Shown: positions 53,403-62,628 of the stretch, in pieces | Layout: each line of letters opens with the position of its first letter | Numbering within the stretch: position 1 is the first letter of the stretch | Source: Deltaproteobacteria bacterium | GTDB taxonomy: Bacteria > Myxococcota_A > UBA9160 > UBA4427 | DNA: 64,000 nucleotides | Direction of reading: 5' to 3' | NCBI GenBank assembly: GCA_002719955.1 | Contig: PBFW01000009.1 | Coordinates: 157,029 to 221,028 of the forward strand | Made by a program: the position numbers and the translations under genes | The notes under the pieces: generated by a model | Database searches by the model: none | Told to the model about the DNA's origin: nothing | What the model saw: the letters and a program-made list of their open reading frames with translations, nothing else

Positions 53403-54932
53403 GTGCCGACACATGCCATCGAGAGGGATACCGTGCAGACCCGGGCATCGATCCGGGAAGCGAGCCCGTGGCGATCGGTCGAGGGCCGCGAAGCCGAGCG
53501 CCTGAGACGGTTCGACGCTCGGCTCGGTGAACTCGCTCGAGGGTACGCGACCCTGCCGGCGCTCGATCTGAAAGCTGCGCTCATGCCGGCCCTCGAAGTT
53601 CTGGGCTCGGGTCTCGAAGCCGATCGCGTCCGCTTCTTCTCAGCGAACCTCTTCTCGGCGATGAACCCGAATTCGAATGCGGACCTCTTCGATGCGATGG
53701 GCACCTGGCGTTCGAGCCCTGACGGATCGGAAAGATCCGAGTCGCCGGCGTCGGTCGACCTCGATCGCTTCTCGGACGGGGGGCGCGGCCTGCGTGCCGG
53801 CCGGGCACAGTGGCTGCCCGCGATCGCCTCCGACCCCGAGCACGCCGAGCCGGTCGGTCTGCGTGCGCGTCGCGCGGCACGCGTTCGCTCGGCGCCGGTC
53901 CGTAAGATTCTCCATCTGCCCTGCCTCTCCTCGGCCGGATTACTCGGCTTCTTTGCCGTCGAAGGAGGGGGCTCCGCTGCACACTGGGTCCCGTCCATCG
54001 TCGAACGTGCCGAGCTCGCCGGCGTTCACTTCGCGATGGTGCTCGACCGCTATCGACTGGCCCGCGAACTCGATGTGATCCGCGTTCGGCAAGGTCATCA
54101 CGAACGTCTCGAAACACTGGGTCGCGTCGCGAGCGGGGTCGCCCATGACTTCAACAACGTGCTCACGGCGATTCTCGGCAACACGGATCTGCTCGAGATG
54201 GAACTTGTCGGCGCGGGCGAGAGCCACGTCGAACTCAGTGAGATCCGAAAGGCGGCTGCGCGCGCGGCGGACCTCGTCGAGAACGTGCTCTCCTTTGGGC
54301 GCCCCCGACCGGTCGGGGCCCGGTCGGTCGATCTGGCCGATTGTGTGAGACGCCTCCGGAGCATGATCGAGCGGGTCGTTGGAGACGGGATCGCCCTCGA
54401 ACTCGATCTCGAGTCGATCTCGAGTAGTGGGAGCGAGGAAGAGGTCCCCCGCGTTCGGATCGATCCGGGACGCTTCGAACGCGTTCTGCTCAATCTGGCA
54501 TCGAACGCTCGGGCGGCCCTCGCGGACGTGGACCACGATCCGCGCTTCGCGGTCTCGCTGCGGCGCGTCACGATCGATGCCGAGGGGCGGGAGATCACGA
54601 CTTCCGGTTCGGAAGCCGTTTTCGGGCTCAGCGCCGGAGAGCACATCCGTTTGACGTCTCGTGACAACGGCTGTGGAATGGACGAAGCGCGGATCGCGAG
54701 GATCTTCGAGCCCTTCTTCACCACGAAGCAGGCGTGCGGCGGGACCGGTCTCGGTCTCTCGACGGCCGTTGAGGTGTTGCGCGAATGCGGTGGTGGAATC
54801 CGGGTCGAAAGCGCACCGGGCGAAGGGGCTGCGTTCCATCTCTATTTTTCGATTGCGCGACCGGAAGAACGAGCGGTGGAGTCGCCTTTCGGGCTCTCTC
54901 CCGGTTGGGATGCGCCGCTTTTGGATCCTTGA
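53403..54932 (+). CDS. Soluble sensor histidine kinase (orphan)
   Basis: The 509-residue product, from GTG 53403, has no membrane segment. Residues about 20-230 are a GAF-like sensing region without clear ligand motif. The kinase core has the phospho-acceptor H248 in GVAHDFNNVLTAILGN, the N box LLNLASNARAAL, DNGCGMD, FEPFFTTK and GTGLGLSTA. The HDFNN H-box marks the NtrB/hybrid-kinase class. No receiver-domain gene is nearby, so its partner is elsewhere. Confidence 0.88.
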   Translation: MPTHAIERDTVQTRASIREASPWRSVEGREAERLRRFDARLGELARGYATLPALDLKAALMPALEVLGSGLEADRVRFFSANLFSAMNPNSNADLFDAMGTWRSSPDGSERSESPASVDLDRFSDGGRGLRAGRAQWLPAIASDPEHAEPVGLRARRAARVRSAPVRKILHLPCLSSAGLLGFFAVEGGGSAAHWVPSIVERAELAGVHFAMVLDRYRLARELDVIRVRQGHHERLETLGRVASGVAHDFNNVLTAILGNTDLLEMELVGAGESHVELSEIRKAAARAADLVENVLSFGRPRPVGARSVDLADCVRRLRSMIERVVGDGIALELDLESISSSGSEEEVPRVRIDPGRFERVLLNLASNARAALADVDHDPRFAVSLRRVTIDAEGREITTSGSEAVFGLSAGEHIRLTSRDNGCGMDEARIARIFEPFFTTKQACGGTGLGLSTAVEVLRECGGGIRVESAPGEGAAFHLYFSIARPEERAVESPFGLSPGWDAPLLDP

Positions 54933-55033
54933 GGCGCACGCGTCTAATGACCGCCGATCGGGTACGTCTTGGCCGGATCACCCCCCAGCGGAATCGGTTA
55001 CGCTCTCGGGCCTGACGACCCCGAGGAGTTTCG

Positions 55034-56242
55034 ATGCGCGAGTGGTTATTCGACGTCTTTCGCGAACGCCCCTGGTGGATGAGCGCGACGATGATCTTCT
55101 GCGCGTATATGGCCTTCATCTACATGCCGTGGGACATCTTCGTCAAGCCGGTCGCCGAGGACCAGGAAGTCTGGTTCGGAATCCTCTTCAGCGGCTTCTG
55201 GGCGAAGGTGCTCGCCTTCCCGCATTGGTTCGTCTATTCCGCGGCCGTCTATGGATTTCGTCGACGAAGGCCTTGGATGGCCTTCTGGGCACCGGCTTAT
55301 GCAGCCCAGGTGGCCTTCGGGATCTATCTCTGGACCGCGGTCGCGACCGGTGGGTTCAGCGGGATCATCGTCGGCCTCTTCCCGGCCATCCCCTTCGTTG
55401 GTCTGGTCTATGCCTTCTGGAACAATCGCGACTATTTCGATCCGAAGCCCCTCGCCCTGACCGCACGGTTTGGCGAATGGGCGCTCGTAACGGGGGCATC
55501 CTCGGGGATTGGCAGCGCGCTCGCTCGCCAGATCGCCGCCGATGGGATGAAGGTCGTGTTGACCGCTCGGCGCGAAGATCGGCTGGTCGCCTTGGCGGCG
55601 GAATTCGAGCGTGATTTCGAAGTCGAGACGCGGATCGTGGTCGCCGATCTGGCGGAACCGGACGGATCGAAGCGCGTGCTCGAGGCCGTGTCAGATCTTG
55701 AAATCGGGCTGCTCGTGAACAACGCGGGGCAGGGCTATGCGGGTCGTTTCGACCTCCTCGATGGGGAGAGGCTACGCCGCCAGCTCGTCCTCAACTGCGA
55801 AACACCCCTCGTGCTGACCCACGCGTTGGTCCAGGGAATGCGCGAGCGCGGTCGTGGAGGGGTCCTCTTGACGGGATCGCTGGCGGGGCATCTCCCGCTT
55901 CCCCTTCATTCGGTCTATTCGGCGAGCAAGGCTTTCGATCGTTTCCTGGGCGAGGCCCTCTGGGCAGAGCTTCGTGCGAGCAATATCGATGTGGTCGTGC
56001 TCGAGCCGGGCTCGACGGAGACGGAATTCCAGGAAGTCGCAGGCGAAATGGCCCATCCGGGCCATCGCGCCGACGAGGTCGCGCGACGGGGCCTGCGCGC
56101 GCTCGGCGAGCAGCCTTCGGTGGTGTCGGGCTGGTCCAACTGGGTTCTGGTGAACGCCGTGAGTCGTCTGCTCACCCGGCCGATCCTGGTCCTCATCGCC
56201 CGCGCGCGGATGATCAAACAACTCCCCGAAGAGCTCCACTAG
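55034..56242 (+). CDS. SDR oxidoreductase with an N-terminal four-helix membrane domain
   Basis: The 402-residue protein has two parts. Residues 1-145 contain about four hydrophobic helices (MSATMIFCAYMAFIYMPW, GFWAKVLAFPHWFVYSAAVYG, AYAAQVAFGIYLWTAVATG, GLFPAIPFVGLVYAFW). Residues 155-400 are an SDR: LVTGASSGIGSALARQIA, NNAGQG, LLTGSLAGH and YSASKAFDRFL, with RPILVLIARAR as a membrane-contacting end. The SDR part resembles 3-ketoacyl-CoA/steroid dehydrogenases. The membrane part suggests a lipid-like substrate (inference). Confidence 0.87.
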   Translation: MREWLFDVFRERPWWMSATMIFCAYMAFIYMPWDIFVKPVAEDQEVWFGILFSGFWAKVLAFPHWFVYSAAVYGFRRRRPWMAFWAPAYAAQVAFGIYLWTAVATGGFSGIIVGLFPAIPFVGLVYAFWNNRDYFDPKPLALTARFGEWALVTGASSGIGSALARQIAADGMKVVLTARREDRLVALAAEFERDFEVETRIVVADLAEPDGSKRVLEAVSDLEIGLLVNNAGQGYAGRFDLLDGERLRRQLVLNCETPLVLTHALVQGMRERGRGGVLLTGSLAGHLPLPLHSVYSASKAFDRFLGEALWAELRASNIDVVVLEPGSTETEFQEVAGEMAHPGHRADEVARRGLRALGEQPSVVSGWSNWVLVNAVSRLLTRPILVLIARARMIKQLPEELH

Positions 56243-56369
56243 AGATCCGCGCAAATAGGGAAGGTGTTCGCATGGGCGCGGCTACCTTCCGTGTGTCCCG
56301 CGGTGTGCGATGATCAAGGCCGTCGATGCGGGCGGCGCGTGGGGATTGCCGTTTGCGGGAGGTTCTTTC

Positions 56370-56813
56370 GTGGCGCGCGCTTACTGGCTCATGAAATCCG
56401 AGCCCAATAAATATTCCTGGGACCAGCTCGTCGAGGACGGCAGGACCTATTGGGATGGCGTGAGAAACCACGAAGCACGCAATCATCTCGCTGCGATGAA
56501 GATGGGCGACCTCGCCCTCTATTACCATTCGAATGTGGGCAAGGAAGTCGTCGGAATCGTGGAGATCGTAGGTGAGGCCTATCCCGATCCGACCGCGGAC
56601 GACCCCCGCTGGGTCGTCGTCGATGTCGCCCCACTCGTTCCCTTCAGTCAACCCGTCACCCTGGCGACGATCAAGGCCGATCCGAAGCTGCCGGAGATCG
56701 CCCTCGTCAGGCGTGGGCGGCTCTCGGTCGTGTCGCTCACGTCCGCTGAGTTCCGCCATGTCGCGAAACTTGGCAAGACGAAGGTTCCGGCCGTGAAGAA
56801 GGCGGTGGCCTGA
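56370..56813 (+). CDS. EVE-domain protein
   Basis: GTG 56370 is chosen since GGGAGG lies seven bases upstream and the family starts with xARAYWLMKSEP. The 147 residues show YWLMKSEPNKYSWDQL, YWDGVRNHEARNHLAAMKMGDLALYYHSN and VGIVEIVGEAYPDPT, the diagnostic segments of EVE proteins, which bind modified bases. The stop and the next start overlap (TGATG), so it is coupled to the lipoprotein gene. Confidence 0.92.
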   Translation: MARAYWLMKSEPNKYSWDQLVEDGRTYWDGVRNHEARNHLAAMKMGDLALYYHSNVGKEVVGIVEIVGEAYPDPTADDPRWVVVDVAPLVPFSQPVTLATIKADPKLPEIALVRRGRLSVVSLTSAEFRHVAKLGKTKVPAVKKAVA

Positions 56814-57346
56814 TGACGCGGCGACTGACATCGCTCCATCTTCTTACGGGATTCTTCGTCATCGGCCTCTTCGGTTTCGCGGGCTGCGCGGCGTTTTCGC
56901 CCGAAGTCGAGCCAGAAAGCCCGCCGCCCTCTCGCGCCGGGGCGATGACGGCGGTTCGCATGGAGCTCCTCTTCGCTGATCTCGTGCCGGCGATCGATGG
57001 CCCCTCCGGCGCGATTCGGACGCGAATCGACGGCTTCAATGTCTTTCTGATCAGCGATCCGACAAATGACCGGATGCGGATCGTGGTGCCGGTCCGTCTG
57101 GTCGAGGGGCTCGACAGGCGTATCCTGAAGGTGCTCCTGGAGGCAAATTTTTACGGGACGCTCGATGCGCGATACGCCCTCTCGGAGGGAGCGATCTACG
57201 CGACCTTCTTGCATCCGATCTCCTCGCTCACCCCGGAGCTGATCGAGTCGGCACTCTCCCAGGTCGTGAGTCTCGCGAAGACCTTCGGCACGAGTTTTTC
57301 GAGCGGGGAGTTCCGATTAAGAGGTTCGATTCACGGTGCACCCTAG
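56813..57346 (+). CDS. Lipoprotein with YbjN/type-III-chaperone-like domain
   Basis: The 177-residue product has a signal peptide ending in the lipobox GFAGC (MTRRLTSLHLLTGFFVIGLFGFAGC region), a Pro/Glu linker, and a domain with NVFLISDPTNDRMRIVVPV, LLEANFYGTLDARYAL, IYATFLHPISSLTP and the amphipathic helix SALSQVVSLAKTF. That strand-helix order resembles the YbjN/CesT-like fold. The role is unknown. Confidence 0.75.
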   Translation: MTRRLTSLHLLTGFFVIGLFGFAGCAAFSPEVEPESPPPSRAGAMTAVRMELLFADLVPAIDGPSGAIRTRIDGFNVFLISDPTNDRMRIVVPVRLVEGLDRRILKVLLEANFYGTLDARYALSEGAIYATFLHPISSLTPELIESALSQVVSLAKTFGTSFSSGEFRLRGSIHGAP

Positions 57347-57427
57347 GAGGCGCGCGTTTGGGTTGAGTTCGATGGTGTCGATTTCGTTGCGAGGCGTTCG
57401 AATCGAACCGAATGGGGACAGGGAAAC

Positions 57428-57934
57428 GTGAGCGAAGCCGCCCCCTGCATCTACAGTGTCCTCTTTCTCTGCACGGGAAATTCCGCTCGTAGCATCCTGG
57501 CCGAGGCGGCGCTCGAGCGGGTCGGTTCGCCGCGGTTCCGCGCGTTCAGCGCGGGGAGCGATCCAAAAGGTCGACCTCACCCGGCGGCGCTCATCACCCT
57601 CGAACGCCTCGGATATGAGACGGAGGGGCTGCGTAGCAAGAGCTGGGACGAATTCGCCCGGCCCGACGGCCCACCGATCGATCTCATCCTGACGGTCTGC
57701 GACAACGCGGCGGGAGAAGCCTGTCCCGTCTGGCCCGGTCGGCCGATCACGGCACATTGGGGCGTTGAAGATCCCGCGGATTTCGTCGGCTCCTCCCGGG
57801 ACGAGCAGGCGCTCTTCGAGCGGATCCACGACGAACTCCTGGCGAAGGTCGAGGCGCTCGTCGCGCTCGATGCCGCAGCACTGAGCCGCGGGGAGTTTGC
57901 GGCTCGATTGCAGAGGATCGGTTCAGGCCTCTAG
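57428..57934 (+). CDS. Arsenate reductase-like low-molecular-weight protein tyrosine phosphatase fold
   Basis: The 168-residue protein begins at GTG 57428 and has the phosphate-binding loop LFLCTGNSARSILAEAAL with the nucleophile Cys, the KSWDEFARPDGPPIDLILTVCDNAAGE segment with the second Cys and the late HWGVEDPADF, all typical of thioredoxin-coupled ArsC proteins. A third cysteine is seen in EACPVWPG. It overlaps rnhA tail to tail by 12 bases. Confidence 0.88.
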   Translation: MSEAAPCIYSVLFLCTGNSARSILAEAALERVGSPRFRAFSAGSDPKGRPHPAALITLERLGYETEGLRSKSWDEFARPDGPPIDLILTVCDNAAGEACPVWPGRPITAHWGVEDPADFVGSSRDEQALFERIHDELLAKVEALVALDAAALSRGEFAARLQRIGSGL

Positions 57935-58408
57935 CGCCGCCAGCGCGTCGGCATACTCGTTCCAGCGGGCTCCCTCGTGTGCTCGGATCCAGCGCAGCTC
58001 CACGCGCGGTTTCGCCCGCGCGAGCGAGTAGAGTTCCTGGACCAGATCGAGATTCTTGATCGGTCCGCCCCTGCGCTTCCAGCCGCGCTTCTCCCAACCC
58101 GATGCCCACTCGTTGATCGTGTTCACACAGAGTTGACTGTCCGAGTAGGCGACCAGGTCGCGATCTTCGGGAAGCTTCTTGAAGGCGTCGATCAGGGCGC
58201 TCAGCTCCATCCGGTTATTCGTCGTATCGGGGTCGCGGCCGTTTCCCTGGTCGAGGATCTCGCCGTTCTCGACCCACACCCATCCCCAACCGCCGGGACC
58301 CGGGTTCGGATCGCAGGATCCGTCGGTGAAGATGCCCGTATCGGGCCCTCCGAATTGGGATTCGAGCACTTCGTCCGGAGTCATCTGTCGAGTATTGCGT
58401 TTTGCCAC
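57923..58408 (-). CDS. rnhA: Ribonuclease HI
   Basis: The 161-residue enzyme degrades RNA in RNA-DNA hybrids. The four metal ligands are visible: Asp in IFTDGSCDPNPGPGGWG, Glu in NNRMELSALI, Asp in AYSDSQLCVNTINEWA and Asp in NEYADALAALE; the catalytic His loop is RAHEGARWNEYAD. The N-terminal extension MAKRNTRQMTPDEV is short. Complete. Confidence 0.93.
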   Translation of the reverse strand: MAKRNTRQMTPDEVLESQFGGPDTGIFTDGSCDPNPGPGGWGWVWVENGEILDQGNGRDPDTTNNRMELSALIDAFKKLPEDRDLVAYSDSQLCVNTINEWASGWEKRGWKRRGGPIKNLDLVQELYSLARAKPRVELRWIRAHEGARWNEYADALAALEA

Positions 58409-58475
58409 GGCGCGCGACTGTAACGCGCGTCGCGTGGAGCCGCAGCGGAGAAGCGCTCGCCCGAGAAGATGGCCG

Positions 58476-59570
58476 CTACGCGCTCGTCCGGAAAAAGATG
58501 ACGTCCCCGTCGGCCACGAGGTAATCCTTGCCCTCGACCTGCATCACACCCTTGGCCTTGGCGCCCGTTTCCCCCTTGCACTCGATATAGGTATCGAAGG
58601 GGATGACCTCGGCACGAATGAAATGCTTCTCGAAGTCGGAATGGATCTCAGCGGCGGCCTGAGGTGCGGCCGTTCCGCGGCGGATCGTCCAGGCGCGAAT
58701 CTCCTTCGGGCCCGCGGTGAAGAAGGTGACCAGTTCGAGGAGCTCATAGGCCGCGCGGATGAGGCGGTTCAAGCCGGGTTCTTCGACTCCGAGGTCCGCG
58801 AGGAACTCGCGCTTGTCGTCGTCCCCGAGTTCCGAGAGTTCGGCTTCGACCTTGCCGCAGATGCGCACCGTGTCGGCGCCGGCCTTGGCGGCGAGGTCGG
58901 CCAGGGCTCGGCTGTGGTCATTGCCCCCGGAGAGCCCCTCTTCGTCGACGTTCGCCACGTAGAGAATCGGCTTGGCGGTGAGCAGGCAGGATTCCTTGAA
59001 GGTGGGCAGGAGAGCGTCGGCCACATGGAAAGTGCGAGCGGGTTGGTCGCTCGAGAGGTGGTCGCGGAGCGACTCGAAGAGTTCGAGTTCCACGCGCGCC
59101 TGCTTGTCTCCGGATTTGGCGACGCGTTTGACTCGATCGATGCGCTTCTCGACGGTTTCGAGATCGGCCAGCCCGAGTTCGAGATCGATGGTTTCGACAT
59201 CCCGAACCGGGTCGGTGCAGCCATCGACGTGGACGACATTCTCGTCATCGAAGCATCGGACCACGTGGATGATCGCGCTGGTTTCGCGAATATTGCCGAG
59301 AAATTGGTTGCCGAGGCCCTCTCCCTGGGAGGCGCCCTTCACCAGGCCAGCGATGTCGACGAATTCGACGGTGGTCGCAATGACGGATTTGGAAGCGATC
59401 AGCGCGTCGAGCTGGAGCAGGCGGGTGTCCGGCACGGTCACGACCCCGGTGTTGGGTTCGATGGTGCAGAAGGGGTAGTTCTCGGCTTGAATGCCAGCGG
59501 CGGTGAGCGCGTTGAAGATCGTGCTCTTACCGACGTTGGGCAGGCCGACGATGCCGCAGGTGAGTCCCAT
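58476..59570 (-). CDS. ychF: Redox-regulated ATPase/GTPase YchF
   Basis: The 364-residue OBG-family P-loop protein has CGIVGLPNVGKSTIFNALTAAG at the start (G1), PFCTIEPNTG (G2), FVDIAGLVKGASQGEGLGNQFL (G3) and the NVDEEGL (the NxxE variant of NKxD, which fits ATP preference). The C-terminal TGS region is GDVIFFR. Complete and of normal length (363 in E. coli). Confidence 0.96.
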   Translation of the reverse strand: MGLTCGIVGLPNVGKSTIFNALTAAGIQAENYPFCTIEPNTGVVTVPDTRLLQLDALIASKSVIATTVEFVDIAGLVKGASQGEGLGNQFLGNIRETSAIIHVVRCFDDENVVHVDGCTDPVRDVETIDLELGLADLETVEKRIDRVKRVAKSGDKQARVELELFESLRDHLSSDQPARTFHVADALLPTFKESCLLTAKPILYVANVDEEGLSGGNDHSRALADLAAKAGADTVRICGKVEAELSELGDDDKREFLADLGVEEPGLNRLIRAAYELLELVTFFTAGPKEIRAWTIRRGTAAPQAAAEIHSDFEKHFIRAEVIPFDTYIECKGETGAKAKGVMQVEGKDYLVADGDVIFFRTSA

Positions 59571-59897
59571 GGGAGGCGCATGTAACCGAATCCATTTGGT
59601 TCTGTCATCAGCGAAGGGGAAGGGAGCTCCATTTCCCCGAGTCGGGCCATCCCGTCTCGAGCTCGATTTTCAAGCCCGGGCCGGCATCCGGTCCGGATGC
59701 TCGCCACGTGTGCAGAGCGCCACGGTTCGCTGGGCAGATTGGGGTGGATTTCCATTCGCTGTGGGCTGACCGGAAAAATCCCTGATCTAACGCAGCATTG
59801 GTTTCACAGGTGCACATTTTTCTCTGGCTTCCGGTCACGTTTTCGTGAGAGACCGAATGTCCAAAGCAAGGGGGGAAAAGGCGGTTCGAGGCACCGT

Positions 59898-59921
59898 CGG
59901 CTTGTTCAGCCGGGGTTTTTT
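59898..59921 (+). terminator. Weak terminator-like hairpin
   Basis: CGGCT (59898-59902) pairs with AGCCG (59908-59912) over a five-base loop, followed by GGG and six T residues ending at 59921. Confidence 0.35.
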
Positions 59922-60118
59922 CGAGATGCGACAAGACGTGGAGCGCGTGTGGGGTCCGACAGGGGACGGTTCTGCTGCAGGCCGTGCGGAACCCGCGCAA
60001 TGCGAAGCGTTCCATGACTTCGCTTTTTCTCGTGTCGAGCGTTTCGTCACAGAGCGAACGATTTCGAGGAAGAGCCCAAAGCGCTCATCGAGTTGATCCT
60101 GGTTAGCTCCCTCACGTC

Positions 60119-60181
60119 GCTCGGCGGGGCCCACGCGCCGGAAAACGGTCTGCGTGGTCACCCTGCCGAGCGAGCTTTTTT
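60119..60181 (+). terminator. Strong terminator-like hairpin
   Basis: GCTCGGC (60119-60125) pairs with GCCGAGC (60165-60171), with an inner stem CCACGC/GCGTGG and a CCG/CGG tip, and is followed by GAGCTTTTTT. The size and T-run are those of an intrinsic terminator reading left to right, yet no plus-strand gene precedes it. Confidence 0.6.
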
Positions 60182-60316
60182 CGATTGGACCCCGACGCAT
60201 CGCGGATCTGGCGGCGGTCGTCCCATCGCTCGCGGACGCTCTTGTGGGCCTGGATGCCTTCTTTCGGTCTCGGCGGTCCTGCCCGTCTGTCTGGACACAG
60301 ATCGAGTCGGCGCGCT

Positions 60317-61432
60317 TCAGTTCGCCTCGATCCGCTTGAGCTCCGCATCGACGACGCGGCTGAGCGCATCCGCGTCACGCGCGCCCTCGAGCGGAATTCC
60401 ATTCACGAAGAAGGCCGGTGTTCCGGTCACGCCCGCCCGCTGGCCGGCAGTGAAATCGGATTGCACGAAATCTGCATAACGCCGGGCTTCGATGCACGTA
60501 CCGAGGGCCTTCTGATCGAGGCCGAGTTCGTCCCCGATCTCGGCAAAGGAGCTCTCCTCGAGGCGGCCCTGGCGCGCGAAGATCGCGTCGTGGAATTCCC
60601 AGAATTTCCCCTGCTCCTCGGCGCACATCGCGGCCTCCGAAGCGGGTCGCGCGAAGGAATGGATATTGTCGAGCGGAAAATGGCGATGGACGAGACGTAC
60701 GCTCTCGGGATAGCGCGCGAGGACTTCCGCGAGGACAGGTTCGGAGCGGATACAATAGGGACATTGGTAGTCGCTGAAGGCCATGATCGTGACCGGTGCT
60801 TCGGTGGGCCCTCGGATCAGGCGCGTCGCGGTCAGCTGGGTGCGCGGTGGCTCGAGCATCAGCCTCCAGTCGAGTGCCTCGATCTTCGGTCCAAGGAAAT
60901 CGCTCCAGGCCTTCTTTTTTGCTTCGTCTGCGAGCAGGGCCTCGATCCGGTCGGCGATGTCCTCGAGCTGTGCACCGCGTAGCCGGGGCTGATTGGCGGC
61001 GTACCAGTCGGCGACCTCCTGGACTGTGGGCTTTGCAATCCCCTCGGTGATCTCGAGAGAGAGAGCTTCCGCCGAGACGCCACGCTCAGCGGCTGCTCTG
61101 TCGAGGATATGACGCCGAACGAGACCGCGGACGGCGGTCTCCTGCATCTCGTAGACCTTGGCTTCGGGTTGTTGCAGGAACTCTTCGAGGAATTGGTCCT
61201 GCATACGCTCGTGAATCTCATCGAGCGTGATCGATCGACCCTCGATCACGACGGCGACGGTTCCGCCCTCTCCGATCTCGCCCGTCGAAGTCTCGGCGCG
61301 GACGGAGGACGCCGTCGAAGTGGATGAATCGCCCACGGACCTGTCGAGTGCGAGCGGGCCGCAGCCCATCAGACACGCCGCCAACAGCAGCCCTGCGGCG
61401 TGGGGCATGAGCGGTCGGATCGCATTTGTCAT
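60317..61432 (-). CDS. Lipoprotein with SurA-like N-terminal and DsbA-like thiol-disulfide domain
   Basis: The 371-residue protein starts at ATG 61432 with a lipobox signal (LLLAACLMGC). Residues about 55-190 are helical and resemble the SurA/PrsA N-domain (VVIEGRSITLDEIHERM and VRRHILDRAAAERG). Residues about 205-371 are DsbA/DsbG-like, with the redox motif FSDYQCPYCIRSEPVL, KFWEFHDAIF and the cis-Pro segment VTGTPAFFVNG. It is expected in the periplasm, anchored to a membrane, oxidising or isomerising disulfides. Its start overlaps the tgt stop. Confidence 0.85.
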   Translation of the reverse strand: MTNAIRPLMPHAAGLLLAACLMGCGPLALDRSVGDSSTSTASSVRAETSTGEIGEGGTVAVVIEGRSITLDEIHERMQDQFLEEFLQQPEAKVYEMQETAVRGLVRRHILDRAAAERGVSAEALSLEITEGIAKPTVQEVADWYAANQPRLRGAQLEDIADRIEALLADEAKKKAWSDFLGPKIEALDWRLMLEPPRTQLTATRLIRGPTEAPVTIMAFSDYQCPYCIRSEPVLAEVLARYPESVRLVHRHFPLDNIHSFARPASEAAMCAEEQGKFWEFHDAIFARQGRLEESSFAEIGDELGLDQKALGTCIEARRYADFVQSDFTAGQRAGVTGTPAFFVNGIPLEGARDADALSRVVDAELKRIEAN

Positions 61433-62628
61433 TTCGGAAGGATATGTGACTCCGGCTCGGCTGGCTCGTTCTGGTAGCGCGCGATGAACTCGGCGGCGAA
61501 GGCTGTGTAGTCCTTCGCCAGGATTGCGGCGCGCGCATCGGCGACCAGGCGTTGGTAGAAACGTACGTTGTGGATGGAGCAGAGGACCGCAGAGAGGACC
61601 TCGTTGGCGGCGAAGAGGTGATGGAGATAGGCGCGGCTGAAGCCACCGGTGCAGGTGTAACAATCACACGAAATATCGACCGGAAAGGCGTCGCGCCGGA
61701 AACGCCGATTCGTGAGCCGGACCCGACCGCGCGATGTAAAAACGGTCGCCGACCGCGCATAGCGTGTCGGAATGACACAGTCGAAGAGATCGATCCCATA
61801 TCCGATACACGCGATCAGATCCTCGGGCAGCCCTACGCCCATGAGATATCGCGGCTTGTGCGCGGGCAGCAGAGGGGCCGCGTGGTCCGTGACCCGACAA
61901 AGGAGCTCGTGGCCTTCGCCGACGGAGACGCCGCCGATCGCGTAGCCCGGGCAATCCATCGCTACCAGCGAGGCTGCGCATGCCTCACGCAGCTCTGGAA
62001 AGGTCGATCCCTGAACAATTCCGAAGAGGGCTTGTTCGTCGGGTCGCGCGTGCGCCCGCAGGCATCGCTCCATCCACTGCAGGGTGCGCCGCACGCCCTG
62101 GCCAGCCATCTCGCGCGTGGCCGGGTAGGGCGTGCACTCGTCGAAGGCCATGATGATGTCGGCGCCGAGCCGGTTCTGGATCTCGATCGAGCGCTCGGGC
62201 GTCAGGTCCATCGTCTTGCCCGTGACTTCGTTCTTGAAGCGCGCTGATTTGTCCGTGATTTCGACGCCGGGCAGCGAAAAGACCTGGAAGCCGCCGGAGT
62301 CGGTGAGGATCGGCCCGGGCCACTGCATGAAGGCGTGCAGCCCGCCGAGCTTCTCGACGAGCGCCTCGCCCGGGCGCAGCGCCAGATGATAGGTATTTGC
62401 GAGTACGACTTCCGCCTGCGTGTCGGCCACCTGTGCCGGGGTCATCGCCTTGAGCGCACCGTGCGTGCCGACCGGCATGAACGCCGGCGTATGGATGGCA
62501 CCATGCGGTGTCTCGATTCGGCCCGCTCGCGCTCGCTCACTCGTGCGCTCGAGATCGAAGGAGAGCGCGGCTGCCCGGGCCCTCTCCGGCGCAGTTGAAC
62601 AGGCATCGATGTTGGGCCTCTCGTCCAT
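61429..62628 (-). CDS. tgt: tRNA-guanine transglycosylase
   Basis: The 399-residue enzyme exchanges guanine 34 for preQ1 in queuosine tRNAs. ATG 62628 is chosen because the barrel begins soon after it (FDLERTSERARAGRIETPHG). Motifs: LANTYHLALRPGE, LTDSGGFQVFSLPG with the general acid Asp, GIDLFDCVIPTRYAR with the nucleophile Asp, and the zinc site CDCYTCTGGFSRAYLHHL. All key residues are present. Confidence 0.95.
   Translation of the reverse strand: MDERPNIDACSTAPERARAAALSFDLERTSERARAGRIETPHGAIHTPAFMPVGTHGALKAMTPAQVADTQAEVVLANTYHLALRPGEALVEKLGGLHAFMQWPGPILTDSGGFQVFSLPGVEITDKSARFKNEVTGKTMDLTPERSIEIQNRLGADIIMAFDECTPYPATREMAGQGVRRTLQWMERCLRAHARPDEQALFGIVQGSTFPELREACAASLVAMDCPGYAIGGVSVGEGHELLCRVTDHAAPLLPAHKPRYLMGVGLPEDLIACIGYGIDLFDCVIPTRYARSATVFTSRGRVRLTNRRFRRDAFPVDISCDCYTCTGGFSRAYLHHLFAANEVLSAVLCSIHNVRFYQRLVADARAAILAKDYTAFAAEFIARYQNEPAEPESHILPK

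Larger units (their letters stand above)
59571..60316. other. 745-base gene-poor gap with plus-strand hairpins
   Basis: No convincing coding frame is found. On the plus strand two hairpins with T-runs are seen (59898-59921 and 60119-60181), although both flanking genes are on the minus strand. It may encode a small RNA or hold an antisense control region. On the minus strand it is the long leader of ychF. Confidence 0.45.

Noticed and set aside
57390-57412. GTTCGAATC sequence suggesting a tRNA T-arm
   Set aside because: No acceptor stem, D-arm or anticodon arm can be formed around it. No tRNA was found anywhere in the window.
59608-60015. Minus-strand frame in the gap before ychF
   Set aside because: Residue composition is unlike protein (Cys, His, Thr, Pro scattered), no ribosome-binding site, no motif.
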